Source: Dickeya poaceiphila (lineage in GTDB: Bacteria; Pseudomonadota; Gammaproteobacteria; Enterobacterales; Enterobacteriaceae). From it: a stretch of DNA of 64,000 bases. The notes beneath the pieces were generated by a model, which saw nothing but the letters and a program-made list of their open reading frames with translations, searched no databases and was not told the origin of the DNA. Position 1 is the stretch's first letter, and the number at the start of each line of letters is the position of its first letter. Where the stretch lies: positions 2,914,001 through 2,978,000 of the forward strand of contig NZ_CP042220.2 in assembly GCF_007858975.2 (NCBI RefSeq), given 5' to 3'. Positions 1 to 8,805 of the stretch are shown piece by piece. The translations under genes were made by a program, and so were the position numbers.

Positions 1-483
1 GAAACGGTCTGGGATCAGGGCAACGAATTTTTCCCACCTACCAGTATGCAGATAGCTAATATCAACGCAGGCACGGGGAGTAATAACGTGATTCCCGGCG
101 AACTGTATGTCCAGTTCAATTTCCGTTTTAGCACTGAGCTGACCGATGAACTTATTAAAGCGCAGGTCAAAGCCTTGCTGGATCGCCACCAGCTCAACTA
201 CACGCTGGAATGGCAGTTGTCCGGTCATCCATTTTTGACAGGTCGCGGTGAACTGGTGGATGCAGTGGTCAACGCCGTTGAGCACTACAGTGAAATCACT
301 CCGCAGCTCCTGACTACCGGTGGAACCTCTGATGGCCGATTTATCGCCCGTATGGGTTCGCAAGTGGTGGAACTGGGACCGGTCAATGCCACTATTCATA
401 AAGTTGACGAGTGCGTCAGCGCTGCCGATCTGCAACTACTAAGCCGTATGTACCAACGCATTATGGAGCAATTGGTCGCATGA
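1..483 (+). CDS. dapE: Succinyl-diaminopimelate desuccinylase, 3' part (5' end outside window)
   Basis: DapE removes succinate from N-succinyl-LL-2,6-diaminopimelate in the succinylase branch of lysine and peptidoglycan precursor synthesis, as a cytoplasmic zinc enzyme. The reading frame is open from base 1, so the gene enters from the left; the visible 160 residues cover part of the dimerisation domain and the C-terminal catalytic part. Family-typical segments are the NVIPGE stretch, the [10 protein letters not shown] stretch and a [12 protein letters not shown] stretch near the C-terminus that carries a metal-binding histidine. The stop TGA at 481-483 overlaps the ATG of the next gene (ATGA at 480-483), which suggests translational coupling. 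Identity is very secure; only the N-terminal half is unseen. Confidence 0.97.
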   Translation, partial: ETVWDQGNEFFPPTSMQIANINAGTGSNNVIPGELYVQFNFRFSTELTDELIKAQVKALLDRHQLNYTLEWQLSGHPFLTGRGELVDAVVNAVEHYSEITPQLLTTGGTSDGRFIARMGSQVVELGPVNATIHKVDECVSAADLQLLSRMYQRIMEQLVA

Positions 484-1163
484 TGTCCCCCGCCTGCCTG
501 ACTGGCAAAAGCGACAGCCATCTGGTGGTGCTAAGCAAATCGCATCGCCTGCAACCTGAAGCGGTCGCAGCGTTTACTGCCATGCAGCAGGCGGCGCGAC
601 AAGATGGCTTCAATCTACAACCTGCCAGTACATTTCGGGATTTCGAACGTCAACGTCACATCTGGAACGGCAAGTTCACCGGCCTGCGCCCACTGCTAGA
701 TCAGCACAGCCAGCCGATAGACGCGCTCACGCTGGACGAAGGCACGCGTTGCGAGGCAATCCTGCGTTGGTCGGCGTTACCGGGCAGCAGCCGTCACCAC
801 TGGGGCAGCGATCTGGATATCTATGACCCTGACCAATTGCCCGTCGGCCAAAAACTGCAACTGGAACCATGGGAATACCAGGCTGGTGGTTATTTTGCCG
901 AACTTAGCGACTGGCTGACCGGGCACATGGCCGCTTTCGGCTTTTACCGCCCATTCGCTCAGGATAATGGCGGCGTAGCCATAGAACCCTGGCATCTCAG
1001 CTACGCGCCTCTGGCCCGGCTCGCCATGTCTCAGCTAACGCCTGAATGCATCTTACAAGCCTGGCAAGGGGAAGATATTGCTGGTCGACGCTGGCTGGAG
1101 CCAAACCTACCGATGTTGTTCCAGCGCTTTATACTGTCTGTTGATACGCAATGCATCCGCTGA
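480..1163 (+). CDS. M15 family D,D-carboxypeptidase-like peptidase (VanY type)
   Basis: Predicted 227-residue zinc peptidase of the VanY/M15 family, whose members trim the terminal D-alanine of peptidoglycan peptides. The visible family signature is S104-R-H106-H-W-G109-x-x-x-D113 (zinc ligands H106 and D113) and E169-P-W-H172 (catalytic Glu and third ligand). I see no signal peptide, unlike many periplasmic members, so the site of action is unclear. The start ATG at 480 overlaps the dapE stop; an in-frame upstream ATG at 411 lies inside dapE and is less likely. Sitting between dapE and ypfN, in a run that makes a cell-wall precursor, it may act on peptidoglycan peptides, but the substrate is inferred. 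Confidence 0.85.
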   Translation: MMSPACLTGKSDSHLVVLSKSHRLQPEAVAAFTAMQQAARQDGFNLQPASTFRDFERQRHIWNGKFTGLRPLLDQHSQPIDALTLDEGTRCEAILRWSALPGSSRHHWGSDLDIYDPDQLPVGQKLQLEPWEYQAGGYFAELSDWLTGHMAAFGFYRPFAQDNGGVAIEPWHLSYAPLARLAMSQLTPECILQAWQGEDIAGRRWLEPNLPMLFQRFILSVDTQCIR

Positions 1164-1195
1164 TACTGACTATCTGAATATAATGAGGAACGACC

Positions 1196-1384
1196 ATGGG
1201 ATGGCTGGCTGATTACTGGTGGGTGATACTGCTGGTACTACTGGGGATGCTGGTTAACGGCATCAAGGAACTGCGCCGTCTTGATCATAAGCGTTTTCTG
1301 CATAACAAACCACCGTTACCGCCGCACCGTGACAATAATGCACAGTGGGACGAAGACGACGATTGGCCGCAGAAAAAACCCTGA
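1196..1384 (+). CDS. ypfN: YpfN family small membrane protein
   Basis: A 62-residue protein with one N-terminal membrane segment (about residues 5-24, [20 protein letters not shown]) followed by a basic and then strongly acidic cytoplasmic tail ([12 protein letters not shown]). It matches the UPF0370/YpfN family that follows dapE in enterobacteria; no biochemical function is established for the family as far as I know. A good ribosome site (GAGGAA) lies 7 bases before ATG 1196. The order dapE-peptidase-ypfN on one strand with short gaps suggests one transcript. A length of 62-66 residues is normal for the family. Confidence 0.9.
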   Translation: MGWLADYWWVILLVLLGMLVNGIKELRRLDHKRFLHNKPPLPPHRDNNAQWDEDDDWPQKKP

Positions 1385-1406
1385 CTCCGTCCCCTGAAAA
1401 TATAGA

Positions 1407-1445
1407 AGGCCGGGAAACCTGAAGGTAACCCGGCCTTGTTATTTA
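1407..1445 (+). terminator. Probable ypfN terminator
   Basis: An inverted repeat of about 9 bp (AAGGCCGGG near 1407 and CCCGGCCTT near 1429) encloses a 13-base loop and is followed by GTTATTTAT. It lies between the convergent genes ypfN and ypfH and could act in both directions. The T tract is short, so strength is uncertain. Confidence 0.55.
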
Positions 1446-1489
1446 TGGCATTCGCCTTGTTGAGAGCTACAACCCCCGCTGTCAGTCCC

Positions 1490-2176
1490 TTAACGGAATG
1501 CCACCAGTTCACCGCGAGCGCCCATCACTGCCTCATCCCAGAAGCGTTTCGGGATGTAATGATGCAGCCGATCCAGTGCGCATTCCATCATGCGATTATC
1601 AATGGCGTGTCCCAGTTGCGGCACCAGATCCAGCGTAAAATCTGAGCCTTGCGCTCGCAAACTCTGTGCCGCCTGACGGGCATGATCCACTGTAATTACC
1701 GGATCTTCCTCGCCATGAATCAGGTGAACGACGATGTCATAAAACGGCTGATCCGGCAGAGCAGCAAAACGACCACTGAATGCGACAACTCGCCCGGCCA
1801 GATTCTTCTCCGCTTTCAGCGCTTCAAGGATCATAATCGTTCCTTGAGAAAAACCGATCAGCGCCGTGTGGGAATAGTCGATTCCCATCGTTTTCTGCCA
1901 GTAGCGTACAGTCTCGATAAAACGCGGCATAGCGGCGTTAACGCGGCGACCACGATTATCTTCTGTAACGTCTTGTACCGAAAACCACTGCCGTCCTTCG
2001 CCTAGCCCTACTGCTTCCGGGCCACCAACGCTGATAACCTGTGCCATAGGGAACGAGTCAGCAAAATAACGGCCAATTTGCCCCATGGAAACCGGATTGT
2101 CGCCTACGCCATGAAATAGTAAAAACAACTGCTTAGGTGCAGGTGGATTTTGCACCACAAAATAGTCATGCTTCAT
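1490..2176 (-). CDS. ypfH: Esterase YpfH, alpha/beta hydrolase
   Basis: A 228-residue alpha/beta hydrolase of the phospholipase/carboxylesterase family, close to E. coli YpfH, which hydrolyses short-chain esters in vitro; its physiological substrate is not known. The nucleophile elbow G-F-S-Q-G is at about residues 108-112, the oxyanion HGVGD near residues 23-27, the acid lies in the HGEEDPV segment and the histidine in QLGHAID. The start at 2176 is preceded by AGGAG. It is convergent with ypfN; the roughly 105-bp gap between them (1385-1489) contains a short inverted repeat (AAGGCCGGG / CCCGGCCTT) followed by GTTATTT that could end ypfN transcription. Confidence 0.92.
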   Translation of the reverse strand: MKHDYFVVQNPPAPKQLFLLFHGVGDNPVSMGQIGRYFADSFPMAQVISVGGPEAVGLGEGRQWFSVQDVTEDNRGRRVNAAMPRFIETVRYWQKTMGIDYSHTALIGFSQGTIMILEALKAEKNLAGRVVAFSGRFAALPDQPFYDIVVHLIHGEEDPVITVDHARQAAQSLRAQGSDFTLDLVPQLGHAIDNRMMECALDRLHHYIPKRFWDEAVMGARGELVAFR

Positions 2177-2430
2177 ATCGCCTCTCCTGCGGTTACCTTC
2201 AGGGGAAACCGGCTATTTTCAAACGTGTTCAGTTGTCACTATACGCTCCTCGATAGCGGGTCAATATTGAGGTTTATTGAACAGGTTATTCCATTATCCT
2301 GTATCAGGATCAGTGTATATGAACGCAGAAAATCAGCTGGCCAAACCACAAATCGAACTACAAAATTGTGATCGCTACCACTTGAAATAAATTAGGAAAA
2401 GAAAACCACTTATTTCGATATAAAGAAATA

Positions 2431-2455
2431 TCATTATAAAATAATATTATAATGA
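2431..2455. repeat. A/T-only palindrome downstream of tmcA
   Basis: TCATTATAA and TTATAATGA form a perfect 9-bp inverted repeat around a 7-base A/T loop, immediately downstream of the tmcA stop on the minus strand and inside a very A/T-rich 80-bp stretch. It may be the tmcA terminator region or a protein-binding palindrome. It lies within the 286-bp gap between the tmcA stop and the ypfH start (2177-2462), in which I see no gene. Confidence 0.5.
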
Positions 2456-2462
2456 AGTAATA

Positions 2463-4487
2463 TCATGGTAAGAGAATGTCATGCCAGTGTTGCCATGCAG
2501 CGTCGTCTATCTGACGCAGCGCCTGAGCTGTTTCGGTACGCCAGCGCTGGAGCAGCGCTTTTTTCCCCGCCAGTTGGAGCTGGAGCACACACTCCGCCAT
2601 GCTTTGCCCTTGCTCAAGCCACAACCTCAGCGCGGTCAATGCCATCGGCGAATGCATTATCAGGCGAGATAATGCCCCCTGGCAGGCTTCTGGTGGGCGG
2701 TGGGCCAAAGCAAACCCTGCCAGATTGCGCCAGTCATCCCCAGTGAGCACCTGCTCTGCCACCAACGGCAAATCCAATGCTAACGGAATATTATGTCGCA
2801 ACCAGAACCAATCCCGGAGCAGCTCCCGATGTGCGGACACTGCCAACGCGCTCCCCTCATCACTGAGCGGCAACAATGCCATCGCGCTATAGCACCCACT
2901 GCTGGCCTCCATGTGGCTACCAATACGCACCAACTGGAACCCACAACGCTGCCAGAACCGCCACAGCTCAGGTTGAAAACCGAAACTGACTGACAGAAAA
3001 TCCAGCCGCTCCTGCCGAGCCTGTTGCTGTTGATCACGTACCAGTGCCTGCCCGATACCTTGACCTCGATGCAATGCCAGCACCGCGATGCGGCTAATGC
3101 GGCGCGATCGCAGCACCGGTGCCCGCCACTGGTTGCCGTGAGCCGCCAGCGACTGCGCCACCAGATTGCCTCTCGGACGTCGTCGCCCAGCCCAGACATC
3201 CTGCGCCAGCGTCTCCGGCAAACCGCCTTCATCCACCAGCCAGATAACGCCTCCCACCCTCGCATCCACACAAGCGCTGGCGACATACATGCCGGGAGCA
3301 TCCAGCAAGCGGCGTAAATCCAGTGGTGAGGTACGATAATGGGCGCTGCAGAGCAGCCCATAGCAGCCTTCCAGACGCTCAGGCTGACTCAGCCAGTCAT
3401 CGCGTTGCTCATGTCGAATCTCAAAGGAGACGCCACATAGCCGTTCTGGCACCTGTTTTTCCGCATCAAACAGCATCATCCTATCCACTATCTTCTCCAG
3501 TGGATCTTGCTGTGCCCAGCGCAGCGGTTCCGTCAGTTCGATAGCCCGCCAGTCCGGTAGTGACGCACAAAACTTAAGCAGAAAACCCCGCCCTGTTCCT
3601 TCATACCCTTGCACCGTAGTCGTCATCACCAACCGACGGAAAAACGGCAGCAATGCTTGCAATATCGGTGCAGGAATAGCCGCCGCTTCATCGATCAACA
3701 GCCAGTCCACCGGCAGCGTGTCATGCTGCTGACAGAACGCCAATAGCGCATCCGGCGCCCAAAACGTCGCGGCTTCCCCTGCCTGCCGCAGCAAAATCTC
3801 GCCTGCAGCACGCGAGGGGGCACTTACCCAGCAACCACCCTGACACTGACTTGCCAGCATACCTGCCAGCGTCGATTTGCCGCGACCACGCGGCGCGATA
3901 ATCACAGATACCGCACAGGTGGTGTGAAGCAATTGCTGCACTACAGTGTGCTGGCTGAATGTCGGCTCGCCAGTAGCAGGTAGCCAATCTGGGCGACAAC
4001 CGGGGGGCATGATTACCGGCTCGGCATCCTGCTGACGCCACAGTACAACATCGTCATCAGCCATAAGTTGACGCTGTACGTGTCGGATAAACCGGGGCGT
4101 AGCAATCGGTTCTGGTTGCTCACTCCAGCGCAGACTGTCAGTATCCGGATAATCGGGCCAATGGTTCCATTGCGGAGATAACAGGATCAACCAACTGCCG
4201 GCCTTGAGCGCACCAGCCAGTATCGCAAGCGCTTGTGCATCCAGACCGTCACGAGCATCAAATACCGCATGTAAAAATTCCCGGCCCAGCACGCCACGCA
4301 CATTCGAAGCCGACAGTGCAGTCACACCTTTGGGCGTCGATGCGCTTATCCACAGCCAGTCGCCCGGCAACAGACTACTCAGGCGCTGGGCCTGAGCACC
4401 GCACCAGTCAGAACGACCGCTCAGCACCAACAACCGGCGAATGCCATAACGCTGCTGGTATTGCTGGCTGACAACAAAAGACTCCAC
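2463..4487 (-). CDS. tmcA: tRNA(Met) cytidine acetyltransferase TmcA
   Basis: TmcA uses acetyl-CoA and ATP to form N4-acetylcytidine at the wobble position of elongator tRNA-Met, which stops misreading of AUA codons. The 674-residue product has an N-terminal domain, a helicase-like module with P-loop GRGKST (about residues 201-206) and a Walker B-like DEAA, then a GNAT acetyltransferase module with the RISRIAVLALHRGQGIGQAL acetyl-CoA loop, and a C-terminal tail. I chose GTG at 4487: it has GGGG just upstream and gives a length near the E. coli protein (671), whereas the longest open frame starts 20 codons earlier, inside the preceding gene. It is transcribed after the DUF441 gene with a short gap. 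Confidence 0.93.
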   Translation of the reverse strand: MESFVVSQQYQQRYGIRRLLVLSGRSDWCGAQAQRLSSLLPGDWLWISASTPKGVTALSASNVRGVLGREFLHAVFDARDGLDAQALAILAGALKAGSWLILLSPQWNHWPDYPDTDSLRWSEQPEPIATPRFIRHVQRQLMADDDVVLWRQQDAEPVIMPPGCRPDWLPATGEPTFSQHTVVQQLLHTTCAVSVIIAPRGRGKSTLAGMLASQCQGGCWVSAPSRAAGEILLRQAGEAATFWAPDALLAFCQQHDTLPVDWLLIDEAAAIPAPILQALLPFFRRLVMTTTVQGYEGTGRGFLLKFCASLPDWRAIELTEPLRWAQQDPLEKIVDRMMLFDAEKQVPERLCGVSFEIRHEQRDDWLSQPERLEGCYGLLCSAHYRTSPLDLRRLLDAPGMYVASACVDARVGGVIWLVDEGGLPETLAQDVWAGRRRPRGNLVAQSLAAHGNQWRAPVLRSRRISRIAVLALHRGQGIGQALVRDQQQQARQERLDFLSVSFGFQPELWRFWQRCGFQLVRIGSHMEASSGCYSAMALLPLSDEGSALAVSAHRELLRDWFWLRHNIPLALDLPLVAEQVLTGDDWRNLAGFALAHRPPEACQGALSRLIMHSPMALTALRLWLEQGQSMAECVLQLQLAGKKALLQRWRTETAQALRQIDDAAWQHWHDILLP

Positions 4488-4506
4488 GCCGCGCCCCAAA
4501 GAAAAC

Positions 4507-4959
4507 CTAGCCTTTACCGACCAACAGCGACAGCAACCCCGCAGCAATCAGCGGCCCTACCGGCACGCCACGGAACAGCGCCACCCCCATCACCGTACCG
4601 ACCAACAGGCCAGCCACGACCGAGGGCTGATTGCTCATCAGCACAACGCCACGCCCGCCCAGCCAGGAAACAGCGATACCGATCACCACAGCCAGCAGAG
4701 ATCTCCAGTGTAAAAAAGAAGAGAACACATCGCTGGCAGAAATTTTGCCGCTGGCAATCGGTGCCATGACTCCGATAGTCAGTACCAGCACGCCAAACGA
4801 CAGGCCATATTTTTCCACCCATGGGAAATAGTGATTTAATGGCGTAATGCGCACCACGAGTAGAAGCAGAATAGCCAGAGTAACAGTCATGTTCTGACTG
4901 ATGATGCCAAGAGCGGCCAGAGCCAGTAAAATAAGCAACGTTGGGTCAAAAAAGGCCAT
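4507..4959 (-). CDS. DUF441/UPF0756 membrane protein (YeaL family)
   Basis: A 150-residue, very hydrophobic protein with four or so predicted membrane segments, matching the UPF0756 (DUF441) family that includes E. coli YeaL (148 residues). No function is established. ATG 4959 is preceded by AGGAT and gives the family length; a longer frame to 5013 has no support. In E. coli the tmcA-purC interval holds ypfJ rather than this gene, so the neighbourhood differs here. The gene ends 20 bp before the tmcA start on the same strand, so the two are probably co-transcribed. Confidence 0.88.
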   Translation of the reverse strand: MAFFDPTLLILLALAALGIISQNMTVTLAILLLLVVRITPLNHYFPWVEKYGLSFGVLVLTIGVMAPIASGKISASDVFSSFLHWRSLLAVVIGIAVSWLGGRGVVLMSNQPSVVAGLLVGTVMGVALFRGVPVGPLIAAGLLSLLVGKG

Positions 4960-5129
4960 AAAAAACCTATCCTTGCCGGAATCAGCCAATACACAGGCGG
5001 AGAATAATAGCACTCATTGAACAGAGACAGCAGAAAGAGTGCAACGCAGCCAGAAACAGGCTGGAGATAGGGTGTTTGGACAAACTCACCGTCTGACGTT
5101 ATCAGACAGCGTCAATTAAACGATAATAT

Positions 5130-5168
5130 CGTTCTGGCAACCGGAAACAGAAGCTGGTCGCCAGAACG
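5130..5168. repeat. Inverted repeat downstream of purC
   Basis: CGTTCTGGC (5130-5138) and GCCAGAACG (5160-5168) form a perfect 9-bp stem with a 21-base loop, starting about 15 bp past the purC stop on the minus strand. There is no T run, so it is more likely an RNA 3'-end stabiliser or Rho-type end than a classical terminator. A smaller repeat (GTCTGA / TCAGAC, 5091-5107) follows. Confidence 0.45.
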
Positions 5169-5183
5169 TAAACGATTGCGCTG

Positions 5184-5897
5184 TTAGTCTAATTTAACAC
5201 CCAGACGGTGTGCGACTTCCTCGTAGGCTTCAATCAGCCCACCCAGGCTCTGACGGAAACGGTCTTTATCCATTTTGTTCAGGGTTTCTTTGTCCCACAG
5301 GCGGCTACCGTCCGGCGAGAACTCATCACCCAGCACCACTTCACCTTTAAAAAGACCGAACTCCAGCTTAAAGTCCACCAAAATCAGACCCGCATCACCA
5401 AACAGCTTGCTCAGCACCTCATTGGCTTTGTAGCTCAGTTCCTTCATACGTGCCAAATTTTCTTCACTGACCCAACCGAAGGTTTTACAGTAGGACTCAT
5501 TCACCATCGGGTCATGCATGGCATCGTTTTTCAAAAACAGGTCGAACAACGGAGGATTGAGAATTTCACCTTCCGTGATACCCAGACGCTTAACCAACGA
5601 CCCCGCAGCACGGTTACGCACCACACACTCGACTGGCACCATCTCCAGCTTCTTCACCAGCACTTCAGTATCAGACAGCAGACGCACCATCTGGGTCGGG
5701 ATACCGGCCTCTTCCAGCCTGGTCATGATGAAGTGGTTGAACTTGTTATTCACCATCCCTTTGCGATCAAACTGCTCAATGCGAGCACCATCCCCTGCTG
5801 ACGTATCATTGCGGAATTCCAGCACCAGCAGATCCGGATCGTCCGTGGTGTAGACCGTTTTCGCTTTTCCGCGATACAACTCAGCTAGCTTTTGCAT
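5184..5897 (-). CDS. purC: SAICAR synthetase (phosphoribosylaminoimidazole-succinocarboxamide synthase)
   Basis: PurC joins aspartate to CAIR with ATP to make SAICAR, a late step of IMP synthesis. The 237-residue product has exactly the E. coli length; recognisable parts are the N-terminal [10 protein letters not shown] nucleotide loop, [19 protein letters not shown] and the [11 protein letters not shown] motif. The ATG at 5897 follows GTGGAG. The next gene transcribed in this direction is the DUF441 gene, after a gap with inverted repeats. The upstream side faces the ERIC element and the bamC end. I could not find a convincing PurR box in its promoter region, although purM-purN in this window have one. 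Confidence 0.98.
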   Translation of the reverse strand: MQKLAELYRGKAKTVYTTDDPDLLVLEFRNDTSAGDGARIEQFDRKGMVNNKFNHFIMTRLEEAGIPTQMVRLLSDTEVLVKKLEMVPVECVVRNRAAGSLVKRLGITEGEILNPPLFDLFLKNDAMHDPMVNESYCKTFGWVSEENLARMKELSYKANEVLSKLFGDAGLILVDFKLEFGLFKGEVVLGDEFSPDGSRLWDKETLNKMDKDRFRQSLGGLIEAYEEVAHRLGVKLD

Positions 5898-6011
5898 CTT
5901 TAATTACTCCACACAAGTAAGGGCCACCTGCACCGGTGCCCGTTAATTGAACGTGTTGATAAACCCATCACGTTGATGACTAAATGAAGAAGGGCCGGAG
6001 AACCCGACCCT

Positions 6012-6138
6012 TATACCCGTCATACTTCAAGTTGCATGTGCGTTGGCTTTCCTCGTTCACCCCAGTCACTTACTTAAGTAAGCTCCTGGGGATTCGCTGC
6101 GTCGCCGCCTGCCTGCAACTCGAATTATTTAGGGTATA
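6012..6138. repeat. ERIC element (intergenic repeat unit), full length 127 bp
   Basis: Begins TATACCCGTCATACTTCAAG, ends TCGAATTATTTAGGGTATA, and contains the diagnostic enterobacterial repetitive intergenic consensus core (CACCCCAGTCACTTAC... and ...GTAAGCTCCTGGGGATTC), the sites matched by the usual ERIC-PCR primers. Length 127 bp is the canonical full-size unit. The terminal bases are inverted repeats, and as RNA the element folds into a long hairpin. It lies between the bamC stop and the purC start, so it would be transcribed in the 3' part of a dapA-bamC message. Confidence 0.95.
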
Positions 6139-6150
6139 TATTCTTGCGTT

Positions 6151-7191
6151 TTACGATTTGCTAAACGCGGCCTGGAACACCGCGATCAGCGCGTCATTTT
6201 GCGACTGGCTTAGCGTATGTCCTTTCGAGTCGATAAATTGCAACGTACTGCGATTGCCCAAATCACCGACCTGCAGTTTGTAATCGCCGTTCGGCAATGA
6301 CGGATCGTGCGCGCCCAACTCATTCCAGGTGCCGCTGCCCGGCGCCTTATAGCTGACTGATATTGACCCTTGCGGACGGCTGCGATCACTCACAGTCATG
6401 CCGATCTTCTCCAGCGCTTTCGGCAGGCGATCCCATACCTGATTGTAGGGACCACGTACCACCAGCAACGGCAAACCGGAGTCATCAGCACCGCTCTGAA
6501 CATTCAGTTGCTGGCTATTACGACTGGCCTGCGCGCTGTCATTCTCGTTCAGGCGTTTATCCAGTTCATCAGATAGCGTATTGAGCATCAGCGCGGCATA
6601 ACGCTGAATTTCGCTGCGTTCCGTTACAGGGCTGGTGTTCTGCTGCAGATCCAGCAACTTCACTGTCAGAGCCAACTGATACCCCTGAGTCTGCAGGGTT
6701 ATCTGATAACGCGCCTGATGCGCCACGTCTTCATCTTCACGCTTCCAGTTGATCCAATCGGTGGTCAGCGTTCGGCTGGCATCCTGACGGCTGGCAATCG
6801 TATAACCTTTTGACTGAAGAACCTGCGTCAACACTGCCCACAGGCTACTGTTGCGCGCATTATTTTCCAGTAACAACGTAGCGGTATTACCCGAAACCTG
6901 ACCGCGGGAACCATTTAACAAAGCCAATGGCTGCATTGGCGGACGAATATCCAACGCTTTGCCTACCGGCCCATTCTGGTTGACCGGAGGAATATCAAAA
7001 TCCCCATTCTGCAACGGCAGAATCAAACCGGGCGGCACATTCAGTGCCCGGTGTTCAGGGGTTTTCAGATAGGATTCATCGCCGTTGACCTGACGCTTGT
7101 AGCGTTGATCGCTGGAACAAGCGGCCAGCAACATGATCAGCGAAACACCGACAACCTTTGCCACCATCGACTTTTGCAATGAAGAACTCAT
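6151..7191 (-). CDS. bamC: Outer membrane assembly lipoprotein BamC
   Basis: BamC (formerly NlpB) is a lipoprotein of the BamABCDE machine that folds beta-barrel proteins into the outer membrane. The 346-residue product starts with a type II signal peptide ending LLAAC with lipidated C25, then the unstructured N-terminal segment that binds BamD (residues about 26-95, including GKALDIRPP), followed by two helix-grip domains. Start: ATG 7191 has GGAG five bases upstream; a TTG at 7194 is less likely. It follows dapA by 16 bp on the same strand, the usual dapA-bamC operon of enterobacteria. The ERIC element lies directly downstream. Confidence 0.97.
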   Translation of the reverse strand: MSSSLQKSMVAKVVGVSLIMLLAACSSDQRYKRQVNGDESYLKTPEHRALNVPPGLILPLQNGDFDIPPVNQNGPVGKALDIRPPMQPLALLNGSRGQVSGNTATLLLENNARNSSLWAVLTQVLQSKGYTIASRQDASRTLTTDWINWKREDEDVAHQARYQITLQTQGYQLALTVKLLDLQQNTSPVTERSEIQRYAALMLNTLSDELDKRLNENDSAQASRNSQQLNVQSGADDSGLPLLVVRGPYNQVWDRLPKALEKIGMTVSDRSRPQGSISVSYKAPGSGTWNELGAHDPSLPNGDYKLQVGDLGNRSTLQFIDSKGHTLSQSQNDALIAVFQAAFSKS

Positions 7192-7207
7192 CAAATCTCC
7201 CTAACGG

Positions 7208-8086
7208 TTACAGCAGACCCGCCTGCTTCATAGCCTGCGCCATCACGTCACGACCAGCATCGGTCAGCGGCGTCATCGGCAGACGAAGCGTATCGGTCGC
7301 CATCAATCCCAATGCCTTACAGGCCCATTTCACCGGAATCGGATTGGGTTCAACAAACAGTTTCTGATGCAGCGGCATCAGACGTTGATTCAGGCGGCGG
7401 GCTTCGACGAAATTCCCCTGTGCCGCCAGCTCGCATAACGCCGCCATTTCGCGGGCTGCGATGTTAGCTGTGACGGAAATTACGCCATTACCACCCAGTT
7501 GCATAAAGTCCAGCGAGCTGGCGTCATCGCCGCTCAGCAGAATGAAACTTTCATGAACCAGCTCTTGGATCTGGCTAACCCGGCTTAAGTTCCCAGTCGC
7601 TTCTTTGATGGCAACAATATTTTTGATTTCTGACAGACGGGCGACGGTTTCCGGCAACATGTCACAACCAGTACGGGACGGCACGTTGTAGAGGATCTGC
7701 GGCAGGTCAGTGTGCTCGGCAATCGCCTTAAAATGCAGAAACAAACCGTTCTGGGTCGGTTTGTTGTAATACGGCGTCACGGTAAGGCACCCGGCAACAC
7801 CTGTATCGTTAAAACGCTGGGTAAGGGAAATCGCCTCAGCGGTCGAATTGGCACCGGTACCGGCAATAACCGGGATACGGCCATCGCTCAATTCCAGCGT
7901 CAGCATCACCACATCGCCATGCTCATCGTGACTCAAGGTGGCGGACTCGCCGGTGGTACCCACCGACACAATCGCAGACGTGCCGCTAGCGACATGATAA
8001 TCAATCAGTTTTTTCAGGCTCGCGCGATCAACAGCACCCTTGTCGTCCATCGGCGTCACCAGAGCAACAATACTACCCGTAAACAT
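7208..8086 (-). CDS. dapA: 4-hydroxy-tetrahydrodipicolinate synthase
   Basis: DapA condenses pyruvate with aspartate semialdehyde, the first committed step to diaminopimelate and lysine. The 292-residue TIM-barrel protein has exactly the E. coli length; the Schiff-base lysine is K161 (in VAIKEATG), with Y133 ([10 protein letters not shown]) and the GTTGESATL substrate loop near residue 43. The ATG at 8086 has a strong GGAGGGG site; an extra six codons upstream are not needed. Divergent from gcvR, with about 147 bp between the two starts, and followed by bamC. Lysine feedback residues were not examined. Confidence 0.98.
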   Translation of the reverse strand: MFTGSIVALVTPMDDKGAVDRASLKKLIDYHVASGTSAIVSVGTTGESATLSHDEHGDVVMLTLELSDGRIPVIAGTGANSTAEAISLTQRFNDTGVAGCLTVTPYYNKPTQNGLFLHFKAIAEHTDLPQILYNVPSRTGCDMLPETVARLSEIKNIVAIKEATGNLSRVSQIQELVHESFILLSGDDASSLDFMQLGGNGVISVTANIAAREMAALCELAAQGNFVEARRLNQRLMPLHQKLFVEPNPIPVKWACKALGLMATDTLRLPMTPLTDAGRDVMAQAMKQAGLL

Positions 8087-8233
8087 TAGCCATCCCCTCC
8101 ACAAACAAGTGCTTCATGGTACTTTTGACCTCTATGCAAAAGCAAGCTTGCAACCACGGTTGTCAGCGCTTGGCAGGTGGTTTTTTTTATGTTTACCATG
8201 TTACTTCCAACATTTTGTACAGGAAGCACAATT

Positions 8234-8803
8234 TTGCCGCGCTCACAAGAACACTATCTGGTCATTACCGCGTTGGGGACTGATCGTCCCGGTATCGTGA
8301 ATACGATTACCCGTCACGTCAGTAGCTGTGGCTGCAACATCGAAGATAGCCGACTTGCGATGCTAGGCACGGAATTCACTTTTATCATGCTGCTGTCCGG
8401 CAGTTGGAATGCGATTACGCTCATCGAATCCACCCTGCCGCAAAAGGGTGCAGAACTGGATTTGCTGATTGTGATGAAACGCACTGAATCGCAGTCGCGC
8501 CCGCCAATGCCGGCTACCGTGTGGGTCAAAGTGGATGTTGCTGACTCCCCACACATCATTGAACGCTTTACTGATCTGTTTGATTCCCATCAAATGAACA
8601 TCGCCGGGCTGGTATCCAAAACCCGTCCCGCCGATGGCGATACGCCGCCGCAACTGTACATCCAGATTACGGCGCACAGCCCGACTGCACTGGCTGGTTC
8701 AATTATTGAGCCAGCCTTTCATCAGCTATGTACAGAACTGCACGCGCAAGGCAGTATTAGCGTTGTGACCTATCCACAGCACGAAGAGAAAGATGGAGAG
8801 TAG
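8234..8803 (+). CDS. gcvR: Glycine cleavage system transcriptional repressor GcvR
   Basis: GcvR binds GcvA and turns it into a repressor of the gcvTHP glycine cleavage operon when glycine is low. The product holds two ACT domains (about residues 6-85 and 92-170). The start is unusual: similarity to E. coli GcvR begins at QEHYLVITALG, and the only codons close before it are TTG at 8234 (189 residues) or ATT at 8231, with AGGA (8221-8224) at suitable spacing. ATGs at 8177 and 8192 would add a hydrophobic run absent from the family. I therefore annotate TTG 8234, with moderate certainty about the start and high certainty about identity. The stop lies 2 bp before bcp. Confidence 0.93.
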   Translation: MPRSQEHYLVITALGTDRPGIVNTITRHVSSCGCNIEDSRLAMLGTEFTFIMLLSGSWNAITLIESTLPQKGAELDLLIVMKRTESQSRPPMPATVWVKVDVADSPHIIERFTDLFDSHQMNIAGLVSKTRPADGDTPPQLYIQITAHSPTALAGSIIEPAFHQLCTELHAQGSISVVTYPQHEEKDGE

Positions 8804-8805
8804 TG

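Noticed and set aside
5898..6000. PurR box in front of purC
   Set aside because: Only weak partial matches around CACGTT were found; not enough to call an operator.
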